NCBI RefSeq assembly: GCF_029760935.1 | Contig: NZ_CP121684.1 | Location: 496,001 to 560,000 of the forward strand | Source of the DNA: Lysinibacter sp. HNR | GTDB taxonomy: Bacteria > Actinomycetota > Actinomycetes > Actinomycetales > Microbacteriaceae | DNA length: 64,000 nt | Direction of reading: 5' to 3' | Shown: piece by piece, positions 50,783 to 59,770 of the stretch | Layout of the letters: every line of letters begins with the position of its first letter | How positions within the stretch are numbered: the stretch's first letter is position 1 | Made by a program: the position numbers and the translations under genes | Notes under the pieces: generated by a model | The model's database searches: none | The model's input: the letters and a program-made list of their open reading frames with translations, nothing else | What the model was told of the DNA's origin: nothing

Positions 50783-51781
50783 TTAGTCCTGTTCCTGGAG
50801 TTTCCGTGCTTTTTTAGGCTTCTTTTTACCCGCCGAGGAGGTGGGGTCAAAGGCATCGCGCAGGCCGTCTCCCAGGAGGTTGGCGGACAGCACAAATATC
50901 ACGAGCGCGCAGAGTGCGAAGCCCCACAGCCACGGTGCTTGGATGCCTCCTGTCTGTCCTGCGGAGATAATGTTTCCGATGGAGACGTCGGGGGGCTGCA
51001 CTCCGAAACCAAAATAGGAGAGGCCCGTTTCGGTCATCACGGCGGCCCCCGCCGCGATGGTAGCGTCAATGATGATAAAAGAGGTGACCTGCGGGATAAT
51101 ATGGCGGCGAATAATTGTGAGGTGGCCGATTCCCATATAGCGAGCCGCCCTGACGTACTCTTGATCACGCAGCGACATCGTCATCGAGCGAACCACGCGG
51201 GCGGTAATCATCCAGCCAAAAGCGGCGATCATGATCACGAGCATTAACCAGCCGTATTCGCGGAGTCGAGGAGACAGTATCGCGATGAACAAGAAGGCGG
51301 GCAGCGTGAGCAGCAAATCGATGAGGAACATGATCACCCGTCCGATCGCTCCCCCAAAGTATCCCGCCGCAGCGCCGAGAAAACCGGCAAGAACAGCCGA
51401 GAGCAGAGCCACAAGAATACCGATCATCAGGGACTTTTGCAGGCCCAAAGCGGTCCGAACCAGCATGTCCTGGCCAATGTTGTTTGTTCCAAACGGATGC
51501 TCGAGGGAGGGTGGCTGGTTAAGGGCCGCGTAGTCGATATCGTTGTACTGCCACGGGCTGATGAGGGGGGTGAGAAAGGCAAAGAGAAACAGAAACAGGA
51601 TAACGGATAATCCGATGGTTGTTCCCTTATTTGCAAAGAGACGCCGTAGCACGACACGACCACGAGACGAGCCGGAAGAAGCTGCGGTATCTAAGCTAGC
51701 CTCCGCCGTGTGAGCCGAATTCTCCCCGGCATCCGGTGTGGGTGCATCTGCAATCGACGATGTTTTCTGTGGAACTGTCAT
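50783..51781 (-). CDS. Oligopeptide ABC transporter permease (DppC/OppC type)
   Basis: 332 aa from ATG 51781. A hydrophilic N-terminal tail of about 55 residues precedes an N-terminal helix and the BPD_transp core. The OppC landmarks are HPFGTNNIGQDMLVRTALGLQKSL, the EAA-like loop YVRAARYMGIGHLTIIRRHIIPQ (in part) and SYFGFGVQPPDVSIGNIIS. Its C-terminus is Lys-rich (KKKPKKARKL). It lies 3 bases upstream of the double ATPase and directly after the DppB-type permease. Confidence 0.94.
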   Translation of the reverse strand: MTVPQKTSSIADAPTPDAGENSAHTAEASLDTAASSGSSRGRVVLRRLFANKGTTIGLSVILFLFLFAFLTPLISPWQYNDIDYAALNQPPSLEHPFGTNNIGQDMLVRTALGLQKSLMIGILVALLSAVLAGFLGAAAGYFGGAIGRVIMFLIDLLLTLPAFLFIAILSPRLREYGWLMLVIMIAAFGWMITARVVRSMTMSLRDQEYVRAARYMGIGHLTIIRRHIIPQVTSFIIIDATIAAGAAVMTETGLSYFGFGVQPPDVSIGNIISAGQTGGIQAPWLWGFALCALVIFVLSANLLGDGLRDAFDPTSSAGKKKPKKARKLQEQD

Positions 51782-51786
51782 ATTTT

Positions 51787-52767
51787 TTACACCCTCACTC
51801 GGGGATCCAGCGTTGCGTGCAGCACATCGGCGAGGAAGCCGGAGAGCAACACAATAACGGCGGCAAAGGCACAATAAGCGGTTACCGAGTTGATGTCATT
51901 GCTATTAACCGAGTCGATAAACCACTTGCCGAGACCGTTCCACCCGTAGATCTGCTCGGTCATGGTGGCTCCCGTAATCACACCGATCATGCCAAAGGAA
52001 AAAAGTGTTGTCATGGGGATGATCGCCATGCGAAGGGCGTGGCGGAAGGTTGCTTTTGATCGGGTGAGCCCCTTGGCTCGGGCGGTTCGCAGATAGTCGG
52101 CTCCCAGCGTATCCAGCATGGTGGCACGCTGGTATCGGCTATAAAACGCGATACCGCCCAGGGCTATTGCGATGGTTGGCAGGAGCAAATGGTTGAGGGT
52201 GTCCCACAGGTGTGTCCAGAACCCGCCGACGAGGCCCGGGGTTGACGAACCTGTGAAGTTAATGAGCTGTGTTCCGGTGACGGTGTTGAGCCAGGTTGCT
52301 CCCATCTTGAGCAGAATGGCCAGAATGAAGACCGGCATCGACATGACAAGAAACGACAGGGCGGAGACGGTTCGATCCGAGAGCTTGTACTGTCGCAGCG
52401 CGTTCCACACCCCGATGAGCACTCCCAGGAGGATACCGAGTATCGACCCCAGGAGGAGTAACTGCAGGCTGGACCCCACCCTCTCGGCGAACTGGGCGTT
52501 CACCGAGAGGTTGTTGATCGTCTGGCCAAAGTCGCCCTGTAACACCTTGCCCAACCACGCAAAATACCTGACGAAGAGCGGATCGTTATCGTTGACGCCC
52601 AGATTGGTGAGTGTGGCCTCAATCGAAGACTGTGGGGGCCTGGGGTTTCGCTGCTCGAAGTTCCCTCGGGGATTCATGGCCGCGGAAGCCAGGATATACG
52701 CGAGCGAGGTTCCAATAAAGATGAGCGCGATGTAGTAACCCAGCCGCTTGGTCAAGTATTTGAACAT
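51787..52767 (-). CDS. Oligopeptide ABC transporter permease (DppB/OppB type)
   Basis: 326 aa with six membrane helices. Landmarks are YLTKRLGYYIALIFIGTSLAY at the N-terminus, GDFGQTINNLSVNAQFAERVGSSL, YSRYQRATMLDTLGADYLRTARAKGL (EAA region, in part TARAKGLTRSKATFRH) and VSVLHATLDPRVRV-like end LADVLHATLDPRVRV. Second gene of the leftward operon after the binding protein. Confidence 0.94.
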   Translation of the reverse strand: MFKYLTKRLGYYIALIFIGTSLAYILASAAMNPRGNFEQRNPRPPQSSIEATLTNLGVNDNDPLFVRYFAWLGKVLQGDFGQTINNLSVNAQFAERVGSSLQLLLLGSILGILLGVLIGVWNALRQYKLSDRTVSALSFLVMSMPVFILAILLKMGATWLNTVTGTQLINFTGSSTPGLVGGFWTHLWDTLNHLLLPTIAIALGGIAFYSRYQRATMLDTLGADYLRTARAKGLTRSKATFRHALRMAIIPMTTLFSFGMIGVITGATMTEQIYGWNGLGKWFIDSVNSNDINSVTAYCAFAAVIVLLSGFLADVLHATLDPRVRV

Positions 52768-52797
52768 GGTATTCCTCAGTGTGGTGCGGCAGTATGG

Positions 52798-54474
52798 CTA
52801 CTTCATCCAGCCCACCTGAGTCCAATTTGGTTCAGCATTTCCCGAGAAAGCTCCGTAGTTGGCAATACCCGGACGTATTGCAAGGAGCATGGGCTGCTGA
52901 GCGATCGGGAGGGAGTGACCCTCCTGCCACACGAGCTTGTCTGCCTCGTTTGTGAGCTGAGCCAGCGTCTCGGGATTGAGTTCTGCGTTTGCCTGGTCGA
53001 GAAGGGTATTGATCTCGTCGGTGCTGATTTTGCCGTAGTTCTGGGTGTTCTCACCCGTTTGGTAGATGCTCACCCCGTCGGCGAGGAAACCGGTTCCCCC
53101 CCAGACAAATAGGGTCATGTCGAAGTTGCCCGGGGTAATATTGTCGCGGAAAAATGTGTCGGTGGGAACGGCCACAATGTCAAGCTTGACCTGCACGCCA
53201 GCTAATTGGGCTTGAATCAACTCGGCGATTTGCTGAGAGACGGGAGTTCCCGAGGGGATCACCATGCGCGGGGCAAGGGTGACGCCGTCTTTGACACGCA
53301 CGTCCCCGGAAACCTGCCAGCCAGCGGCATCAAGTGCTGCGGCCGCGGCTGCGGGGTCAAAGTCAACTATGCCCGTTGCGTTGTCCTGATAGTTCGGATC
53401 TGTGCTGAGGTACATGTGGTTGTTGAGTAGCTCAAACTTGTAGGGGGTTCCGTTGTAGATCGTTTGCCCCAGCGATTCGCGATTAATCGCTTGCTGGACC
53501 GCAAGGCGAGTGTCTTTGTCCGCCAGTACTCCGCCCGACCCGAAGGTGAGATGGTTGTATCGGCTGGATGGCGCAAGCCGGATATCGGTATTGGCGGCGT
53601 CTTTGACACGCGAGTAACGGTCGGTGTTTCCCGCAGCAACGACATCAATCTCGTTGTTGAGGTATGCGTCAATATCCGCTGTGCTCTCGAGCGCGCGGAA
53701 GGTGATGGTGTCGAGCTTGGGCTTTTCACCCCACCAGGCTTCATTCTGTACGAGGGTAACGGTTTGGGCGGTGGTATTAATGCTGTCTGTGGTGAGTTTA
53801 AAGGGCCCCGCGGTGACGGGAACGTTCTGCAGCCAGCCGGTGTTGAAGTTGTCTACCGTGGCGTAGTGCTGGGCCGGGTAGAGGAACATGAAAAGCTTTT
53901 GCCAATCAGCAAAATCTGTGTTGAAAACAACGGTAAAGTCTTTGTCGGTTGCACCCGGGGTGAGCGACTCGATGTTTTGATATCCGGTGGGGTCTCCCAC
54001 AAGAGCCCCCGCATCGGCGCTGTTGAGGGCTTTCCATACTGCCTCGTAGTCTTTCCAGGTGATGGGGGTTCCATCGCTCCAGACAGCCTGGTCGTTGATC
54101 TGATACTCGATGGTCTGCGGGCTGCTATTTACCAGCTCTGCTTTGGTAAGGAAATCGGTGTTGAGGGCGATTTCGCTGTTCTCATCGAAGATAAAGCTCC
54201 TGGGCATTACAGCCTTGAGAATGGTTGAGGTGTCTACCAGTGCGCCGTCGGTGTGATAATAGTTCCACTGCTCGGGAAGCTTGCTGAGAACGAGTCGCAG
54301 GTCGCCGCCGTCTTGGAGCTCTGATGCTGGCTGAGGATTTATCTGGCTGCCCTGCGAACTCAGGTCGGTTGCGGACTGTCCCTCATTGCTAGTGGTGGAT
54401 GTGGCGCAGCCTGTGACAACGAGGCTGAGAGCCGTGACAAGTACGGCTGCTGTGGAAAACTTTTTACGGGACAA
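52798..54474 (-). CDS. Peptide ABC transporter substrate-binding lipoprotein (family 5)
   Basis: 558 aa from TTG 54474, 6 bases after GAGAGAGG. Signal peptide with lipobox VVTGC, Cys23. A Ser/Thr/Gln linker is followed by SBP_bac_5 (DppA/OppA) features: WSDGTPITWKDYEAVWKAL, VTAGPFKLTTD, QAINRESLGQTIYNGTP and LFVWGGTGFLAD. This is the first gene of the peptide operon, with its promoter on the minus strand at about 54530. Confidence 0.94.
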   Translation of the reverse strand: MSRKKFSTAAVLVTALSLVVTGCATSTTSNEGQSATDLSSQGSQINPQPASELQDGGDLRLVLSKLPEQWNYYHTDGALVDTSTILKAVMPRSFIFDENSEIALNTDFLTKAELVNSSPQTIEYQINDQAVWSDGTPITWKDYEAVWKALNSADAGALVGDPTGYQNIESLTPGATDKDFTVVFNTDFADWQKLFMFLYPAQHYATVDNFNTGWLQNVPVTAGPFKLTTDSINTTAQTVTLVQNEAWWGEKPKLDTITFRALESTADIDAYLNNEIDVVAAGNTDRYSRVKDAANTDIRLAPSSRYNHLTFGSGGVLADKDTRLAVQQAINRESLGQTIYNGTPYKFELLNNHMYLSTDPNYQDNATGIVDFDPAAAAAALDAAGWQVSGDVRVKDGVTLAPRMVIPSGTPVSQQIAELIQAQLAGVQVKLDIVAVPTDTFFRDNITPGNFDMTLFVWGGTGFLADGVSIYQTGENTQNYGKISTDEINTLLDQANAELNPETLAQLTNEADKLVWQEGHSLPIAQQPMLLAIRPGIANYGAFSGNAEPNWTQVGWMK

Positions 54475-54879
54475 CGTTACCTCTCTCCATTGAAAGCGTC
54501 CTTTATAATCAGAAGGGTTAACGCTTTATTATACTGGATAATTTATGAATGTTTATTAATTTTGTTTTTCCTACTATACGCCAGCGGGCCCTCCAGTGTA
54601 GCGCAATTATGTTGCGCATATCTTGAAAATTAGCTAGCTGATAGATTCAATTTATAATACTAGCCTTTAGAAATTGTTTGGTCTGTAACAATTTCACTGG
54701 AGATTGCTGTGATTGTCAAATCTTGTGGGGAATAAAGAGTTGGCAGGGCCGTTGGTTTTGCCGTCAGCAAAGCCTTCCTTGCTCTGTTTCGCAATCATCA
54801 GTTTCTGATGGGTCCTCGCTAGGCACAGTGGTCAGGAGACGCGTTCTAGTCTCGACGGGACTTTAAAAATTATCGCACC
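54475..54879. other. Promoter-bearing AT-rich spacer
   Basis: It contains the minus-strand promoter of the peptide operon: TATAAT on the minus strand at 54528-54533. Between 54560 and 54870 there is no convincing gene; the sequence is AT-rich near 54620-54680. Confidence 0.5.
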
Positions 54880-56220
54880 CTACGGGGTGAGGCGGGTAGG
54901 TCCGCGGAAAAGATAGATAACCTCACGAATAGAAGTCTGCTGTAGCATGAGCATGATTACGCGGGAGAGCCCCATACCAAAACCACCGTGGGTGGGCACG
55001 CCATAGCGGAAGAAATCAAGATAGAAGTCAAGCTCCGCGGGATCCATCCCCTTCTCGGTAGCCTGGGCGATGAGCGTGTCGATGCGGTGTTCCCGCTGTG
55101 CGCCGGTGGCTATCTCCACGCCGTTGTAGATGAGATCGTAGCTCTTGGTGAGGGTGGGGTCGTCCTCGTGGCGCATGTGGTAAAAGGGACGGATGCTTGA
55201 GGCGTAGTCGGTGAGGAACACAAAGTCGTGACCGTAGGTTTCCTTAACATAGGCCGAGATCTGGCGCTCGCCCTCGGGATCCATGTCTGCATCACTGCGG
55301 GGGATCTCGTAGCCGCGTTCCGCCACGATACGTTTAGCCTCTTCTAAGGGGATACGTGGGAAGGGGAGAGGGGGAACCTCGATATTGATGCCAAAAAGCT
55401 CCTTGATGGCCTCGCCGTGCTTGTCGCGAACCGCGGTAATACCCGCCGCCATGAGCTCTTCGTGTAGGCGCATCACGTCTTCGTGGCTGTCGATCCAACT
55501 GATCTCGGTATCCACACTCGTGAACTCCGTGGCGTGGCGTGAGGTAAAAGAGGGATCGGCGCGGAAAGCCGGGGCAATCTCAAAAATCTTGCCAAAGCCG
55601 GCGGCCTGAGCCATCTGCTTGTAGAACTGAGGGCTCTGCGCGAGGTAGGCTTTGCCCTCAAAGTAGTCGAGCTCGAAAAGCTCGGCTCGGGATTCACTGG
55701 GGCTAGCCATCAGCTTGGGAGTGTGCACCTCAATGAAATCACGCTCAATCCAGTAGGTGCGTAGCGCGTGCACAAAAGTGCTTTGAATGCGGAAGATGAG
55801 GTTCTGCTCGGGTCGGCGAAGATCGAGAAAACGCCAGTCCATGCGCTTGTCCAGGCTGGAATCATGGGTGATAGGTGTCTCGGGGATAGCCTCGGAGACC
55901 ACCGTGAGGGTCTCGATCAACACCTCAAGACCGCCAAGCTTGACCCGCTCATCCTTCTTGAGCTGGCCCGTGACGGTGATGAAGCTACCGTGGGCAAGGC
56001 CGGAGATGGCCTCGGTGATGGCAAGCTTTGCGGCTGAATCGGGCTCCTCTTCGTTGAGTTCGCGCGTTGCGACGTTAACCAGCTGGAGCGCGGCGGTTTC
56101 GTCGCGAAGAACGATGAACTGTACACGTTTCTGATCGCGCACGGTTTCTACCCATCCGGATACGGTGACGGGGCCATCGCTCCGCGCGGACAAGTTCTTG
56201 ATGAGGATACGTTCAGTCAC
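54880..56220 (-). CDS. aspS: Aspartyl-tRNA synthetase, archaeal/non-discriminating type
   Basis: 446-aa class IIb synthetase that attaches Asp to tRNA-Asp and, in non-discriminating enzymes, also to tRNA-Asn. N-terminal OB-fold anticodon-binding domain (about 1-105: VTVSGWVETVRDQKRVQFIVLRD), then the catalytic domain with motif 2 (EIAPAFRADPSFTSRHATEFTSVD, in part) and motif 3 (GFGMGLSRVIMLML). It lacks the roughly 100-residue GAD insertion of ordinary bacterial AspRS (about 590 aa), so it belongs to the archaeal/eukaryal type. That implies the transamidation route to Asn-tRNA, or a second copy of AspRS elsewhere. Confidence 0.92.
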   Translation of the reverse strand: MTERILIKNLSARSDGPVTVSGWVETVRDQKRVQFIVLRDETAALQLVNVATRELNEEEPDSAAKLAITEAISGLAHGSFITVTGQLKKDERVKLGGLEVLIETLTVVSEAIPETPITHDSSLDKRMDWRFLDLRRPEQNLIFRIQSTFVHALRTYWIERDFIEVHTPKLMASPSESRAELFELDYFEGKAYLAQSPQFYKQMAQAAGFGKIFEIAPAFRADPSFTSRHATEFTSVDTEISWIDSHEDVMRLHEELMAAGITAVRDKHGEAIKELFGINIEVPPLPFPRIPLEEAKRIVAERGYEIPRSDADMDPEGERQISAYVKETYGHDFVFLTDYASSIRPFYHMRHEDDPTLTKSYDLIYNGVEIATGAQREHRIDTLIAQATEKGMDPAELDFYLDFFRYGVPTHGGFGMGLSRVIMLMLQQTSIREVIYLFRGPTRLTP

Positions 56221-56411
56221 GCGCCTAATCTTACATCCTTCGGGCCTCGAAGGCTTGTTCGGCTACTGTTTGTGCGCTTCTGGGGTGGTGCTGAGGGTGA
56301 AATGGATACCGCCCCCGGTGGGTAGTGCTCAATAAAAGCAACTTTTTACCGGAGGCAGTATACGGTCTATGACAGCAAATTCTGCCGATAATACCGAGAA
56401 GGTGCGTTGGG

Positions 56412-57341
56412 CTACTTCACCAGGCTAAAGCTCAGTGGGCTGTCTCCCGTAGTCGAGAGCCATCCCGGTGTGCTCGCGTCGACCGTGATGCTGTTTCCCG
56501 AGAGGAGCGAGGTGAATACATAGGAACCATCGGACTGCTCGCTGACCTGGAAGCGCTGTGCTTCCTGGGCATCTTGCGGAAGGCTTCGCATCGTGCTGAG
56601 CGTGTCCGCAGTGGTTGCCCAGGGGTTAGTGTCCGATGTGGTGGTCAGATAGATGCTGGGGTTCGAAAAAGCCGATGCCTGGAGGCGGTAGCTATCCGTT
56701 GCGGCATCGTAGTCAACGAGGCTCCACACAAGCGTGGGAGCCCAACCGCCCTGTGAGAGCGAGCCAGCCGTGTACAGGTTCCAACCGGCAAAGTTTGCCG
56801 GTCCGTTCTTCACCACAAACTTCACGTCACTCACCGCAACCGTAAAGGAGGTAGCTTTTTCCTTCTCCTGAAGAGAGACACTTCGCGCGGCTGTGTTATT
56901 GCTGAGCCAGGAGTTCTCCTGCGCCGATTGAACCTGATAGGTTCCGTTGCTTTGCTTGACGAAGGTCCAGCGGGCTCCATCGGCAACAGAAGAGGTGACT
57001 ACGTCACCATCCGACGGCGCGAGATAGGAGCTATCGGAGGCTGAGCGTACGACGTAGGAGTTCGAAGAGCTGTCGTAGTCAGAGAGATCCCAGCGCTGTT
57101 CAACGCTGGTGGAGGGCTCAAATAGCGCTCCCGGATTTCCCAGGCCGACCGATCCTGAGCCTTTGTTCTGAAGTACGGCGGAACCACTGACCAGCGAAAT
57201 GTTCTCCGTGATCGGGCCGAGCGGGCCCTGGGTCGTTTCCGCGGAGGCAGCGTGTGGGGTGAGGGAGGCGGCAACGACAAGCGCTGCGCCGGCTACAGCG
57301 AGAAGGGGCAGGCGCCCCCGATCGGCAGACAGATTAGACAT
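56412..57341 (-). CDS. Secreted beta-trefoil-like (RICIN-like) protein
   Basis: 309 aa from ATG 57341 (GAGGA 6 bases upstream; in-frame ATG 57353 lacks this). Signal peptide: basic start, LLAVAGAALVVAASL, cleavage after AASA. The mature part has two similar halves: RWDLSDYDSSSNSYVVRSAS with ARWTFVKQSNGTYQVQSA, and VWSLVDYDAATDSYRLQASA with QRFQVSEQSDGSYVFTSL. The (R/V)W-x-(L/F)-x-D-Y repeats are like those in ricin-type or fascin-like beta-trefoil domains that bind glycans. No catalytic domain is attached. Its function is unknown; surface or polysaccharide binding is inference. Confidence 0.72.
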   Translation of the reverse strand: MSNLSADRGRLPLLAVAGAALVVAASLTPHAASAETTQGPLGPITENISLVSGSAVLQNKGSGSVGLGNPGALFEPSTSVEQRWDLSDYDSSSNSYVVRSASDSSYLAPSDGDVVTSSVADGARWTFVKQSNGTYQVQSAQENSWLSNNTAARSVSLQEKEKATSFTVAVSDVKFVVKNGPANFAGWNLYTAGSLSQGGWAPTLVWSLVDYDAATDSYRLQASAFSNPSIYLTTTSDTNPWATTADTLSTMRSLPQDAQEAQRFQVSEQSDGSYVFTSLLSGNSITVDASTPGWLSTTGDSPLSFSLVK

Positions 57342-57695
57342 GTGTATCCTCATTTCTTTGTTTCATGAGGGTCAGCTAGGACCCGGTTTAGTGGGGGGTT
57401 AGCTAAAACCCGGGTTGGTGTTGCATTGAAATAAAGATGACGAACTCTTGCAAATATATTTAATGCCACAAGAGACATCACACATATATCATATTGCACA
57501 CTAATCTGCTATTAAATTTTTATTATGTATATTCGCAGGAACCTCGCGTGTAAGTCTGGTAATGAATGGAGCGTGAGACTGTCTTAACCTTCCGTGTGAC
57601 CAACACGCAGCGCTGCCGATAAAAGAAACAAGCCGTTTTATCCCCCACGGCCCGGGGCCAGCAAATCTCCAGTCAAAGGTCTCTAGAATAGGGGG
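57342..57695. other. AT-rich divergent promoter region
   Basis: Between the secreted protein (minus) and the phosphatase gene (plus). It must hold both promoters and is AT-rich from 57430 to 57540. No gene or RNA structure is convincing. Confidence 0.45.
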
Positions 57696-58376
57696 GTGGC
57701 AGAAAAACAGCTCCATCTTGTGCGTCACGGCGAGGTACACAACCCCCATGGCGTGCTTTATGGTCGCATCCCCGGATATCGCCTCTCCGAGCTGGGGGCC
57801 GAGATGGCCGCCGCAGCTGCCGACGATCTACAGCAGCGCGACCGTCGTATCGCACGGCTCTACGCCTCGCCGCTTCAGCGTACCCAAGAGTCAGCCGAAC
57901 CAATTGCGCGCTTCACCGGGCTTCCGATCATCACGGAGCACCGTATTATTGAACCCACCAACTTCTTTGAGGGGCTGCCGAACCATGGAAAACATGCGGC
58001 TTTTCGCCAGATAAGATACTGGCACAAACTCTGGAACCCGTTTCGACCGAGCTGGGGAGAACCCTACAGCGACATTGCGGCTCGCGTGCGCGAGGCCATG
58101 GACGAGGCCTGGGATGAGGTTGAGGCGAGTGTTGCAGACGGAACTGACAAGAACGCCTTTGAGGGCGATATTGTGATGGTCAGCCACCAGTCTCCCATCT
58201 GGATTACGCACCGTAGTGTTGCCGGAGAACGACTTTTCCATGATCCGCGTACTCGCCGCTGCGAACTCAGCAGCATAACCTCCTTTACGAGGCGTAACGG
58301 CGAGTGGTTTGAGGTGGGCTATTCACACCCGGCGGAACCGCTCATGGCAAATGCTACAGACATAGGGGCGGTATGA
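57696..58376 (+). CDS. Histidine phosphatase-family protein
   Basis: 226 aa of the phosphoglycerate-mutase-like superfamily. Catalytic RHG is at residues 10-12 (LVRHGE), with the second Arg in SPLQRTQESAEP, the Glu near IIEPTNFFEG and the second His in VMVSHQSPIW. The specific substrate is unknown. The GTG start has only a poor ribosome binding site. Its stop overlaps the TlpA-like gene by 4 bases, a conserved link with the cytochrome c maturation cluster in actinobacteria. Confidence 0.92.
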   Translation: MAEKQLHLVRHGEVHNPHGVLYGRIPGYRLSELGAEMAAAAADDLQQRDRRIARLYASPLQRTQESAEPIARFTGLPIITEHRIIEPTNFFEGLPNHGKHAAFRQIRYWHKLWNPFRPSWGEPYSDIAARVREAMDEAWDEVEASVADGTDKNAFEGDIVMVSHQSPIWITHRSVAGERLFHDPRTRRCELSSITSFTRRNGEWFEVGYSHPAEPLMANATDIGAV

Positions 58377-59008
58377 GCAGCTTCGGGGGTAATATGAAGG
58401 GCCTTGGGACACAGAAATTTCAACGCATTCGCAGGGTCGGCGCCATTCTTTTGGTAGCGGGGGTGCTTGCGGGGTGTAGTAACGATCCTCTCGCCGAGCA
58501 GTGGAGTGCGGGCGATAACAAGGGCTACATTTCCGGAGACGGAACCACCACCGAGGTTCCCGTAGAGGAGCGGGAAGCGGCGGTTGTTTTCAGCGGAACC
58601 ATTGAGGACGGCAGTACCGTCTCCTCCGAAGAATTTCTGGGTTCCGTGACGGTGGTGAACTTCTGGTACGCGGGATGCGCACCCTGCCGGGTGGAAGCCC
58701 CCGATCTGCAGGCTCTCAACACGGAGTTTGCCGATCAGGGCGTCAAATTTCTCGGTGTCAACACTCGTGATCAGGCGGCTCAGGCCACCCAATTTGCCGA
58801 AGAATTTGGCATCACCTATCCGTCGATTATCGATACTCCCAACGGGCGCGCTGTGCAGCGTGCCTTTGCGAGTTCCATTCCTCTCAACGCGGTTCCCACC
58901 ACCCTGGTTGTTGATCGGGAGGGGCGGGTCGCCTCAAGAATTCTGGGACAGCTTCCCGACGCGGCCATCCTCTCCACCCTGATCTCTGACACCCTCGCGG
59001 AAAAGTAG
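58373..59008 (+). CDS. TlpA/ResA-like thiol-disulfide lipoprotein
   Basis: 211-aa membrane-anchored thioredoxin-fold protein. The signal peptide has lipobox VLAGC, Cys35 as lipid site. The redox motif is Cys102-Ala-Pro-Cys105 in NFWYAGCAPCRVEAP; AVPTTLVVDREGRV carries the cis-Pro. It likely reduces the haem-binding cysteines of apocytochrome c outside the cell, receiving electrons from CcdA encoded next. ATG 58373 overlaps the previous stop; ATG 58394 is a possible alternative start. Confidence 0.95.
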   Translation: MSSFGGNMKGLGTQKFQRIRRVGAILLVAGVLAGCSNDPLAEQWSAGDNKGYISGDGTTTEVPVEEREAAVVFSGTIEDGSTVSSEEFLGSVTVVNFWYAGCAPCRVEAPDLQALNTEFADQGVKFLGVNTRDQAAQATQFAEEFGITYPSIIDTPNGRAVQRAFASSIPLNAVPTTLVVDREGRVASRILGQLPDAAILSTLISDTLAEK

Positions 59009-59014
59009 CGTCCG

Positions 59015-59770
59015 TTGGGGGTTGGCGAACTTATCCGAAACGGCGACCTATGGGTGGCCGTGCCCATAGCGGTTCTCGCCGGATTACTCTCTTTTGCCTC
59101 GCCCTGCGTTCTACCGCTTGTCCCGGGATATCTTGCTTACGTGGGTGGCTTCAGCGGCGAGGTAACTGACGATGCTGCGGAGGCGCGTCGCGCCCGCCGC
59201 CGATTGGTGTTGGGGGTTGCACTTTTTGTGCTCGGATTCACCCTGATCTTTGTGGTGATCATGGCTCTGGCGGGAACCGTTGGTTCCTGGCTCCTGGAGT
59301 GGGAAAACCTCATTACCCGCCTCCTCGGGGTTGTGGTGATAGCGATGGGTCTCGTGTTTATGGGCAGTTTTACCCTCGCACAGAAAACGGTGAGAGCACG
59401 CTGGCAGCCCAAAACGGGTCTGCTGGGCGCGCCCCTGCTCGGCGCGGTTTTTGCCATCGGATGGACTCCCTGCCTGGGGCCAACACTCCTCGCTATTTTC
59501 TCGCTCAGTGTGCAGGGCGGGTCGCCGATGCGCGGCACAGTGCTGGGCTTCTTCTACTGCCTGGGGTTGGGGATTCCCTTTCTTTTAGTGGCCCTCGGAT
59601 TCGGCTGGGTCACGTCCTCTGTTAAATTCCTTCGTAAGCATATACGCGTCGTCAACGTTATCGGCGGGTTGATGTTGGTGATTATTGGTGTGCTCATGGT
59701 GACGGGAGTGTGGTCAAATATGATGTTTGCTCTTCAGGCGGTGATGAGAAGCTATGTCGCGCCCCTCTGA
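59015..59770 (+). CDS. ccdA: Cytochrome c biogenesis protein CcdA
   Basis: 251-aa membrane protein that carries electrons across the membrane to the extracellular thioredoxin-like partner. Six membrane helices. Redox Cys 1 is in FASPCVLPLVPGYLAYVGG, and Cys 2 in FAIGWTPCLGPTL, the two hallmarks of CcdA/DsbD. TTG 59015 is the apparent start, 6 bases after the TlpA stop. It overlaps resB by 17 bases. Part of the system II cytochrome c pathway. Confidence 0.95.
   Translation: MGVGELIRNGDLWVAVPIAVLAGLLSFASPCVLPLVPGYLAYVGGFSGEVTDDAAEARRARRRLVLGVALFVLGFTLIFVVIMALAGTVGSWLLEWENLITRLLGVVVIAMGLVFMGSFTLAQKTVRARWQPKTGLLGAPLLGAVFAIGWTPCLGPTLLAIFSLSVQGGSPMRGTVLGFFYCLGLGIPFLLVALGFGWVTSSVKFLRKHIRVVNVIGGLMLVIIGVLMVTGVWSNMMFALQAVMRSYVAPL

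Noticed and set aside
54678-54866. 62-residue Cys-rich open frame upstream of aspS
   Set aside because: It has no ribosome binding site, lies in an AT-rich spacer and has no conserved pattern; the many Cys codons are probably chance.
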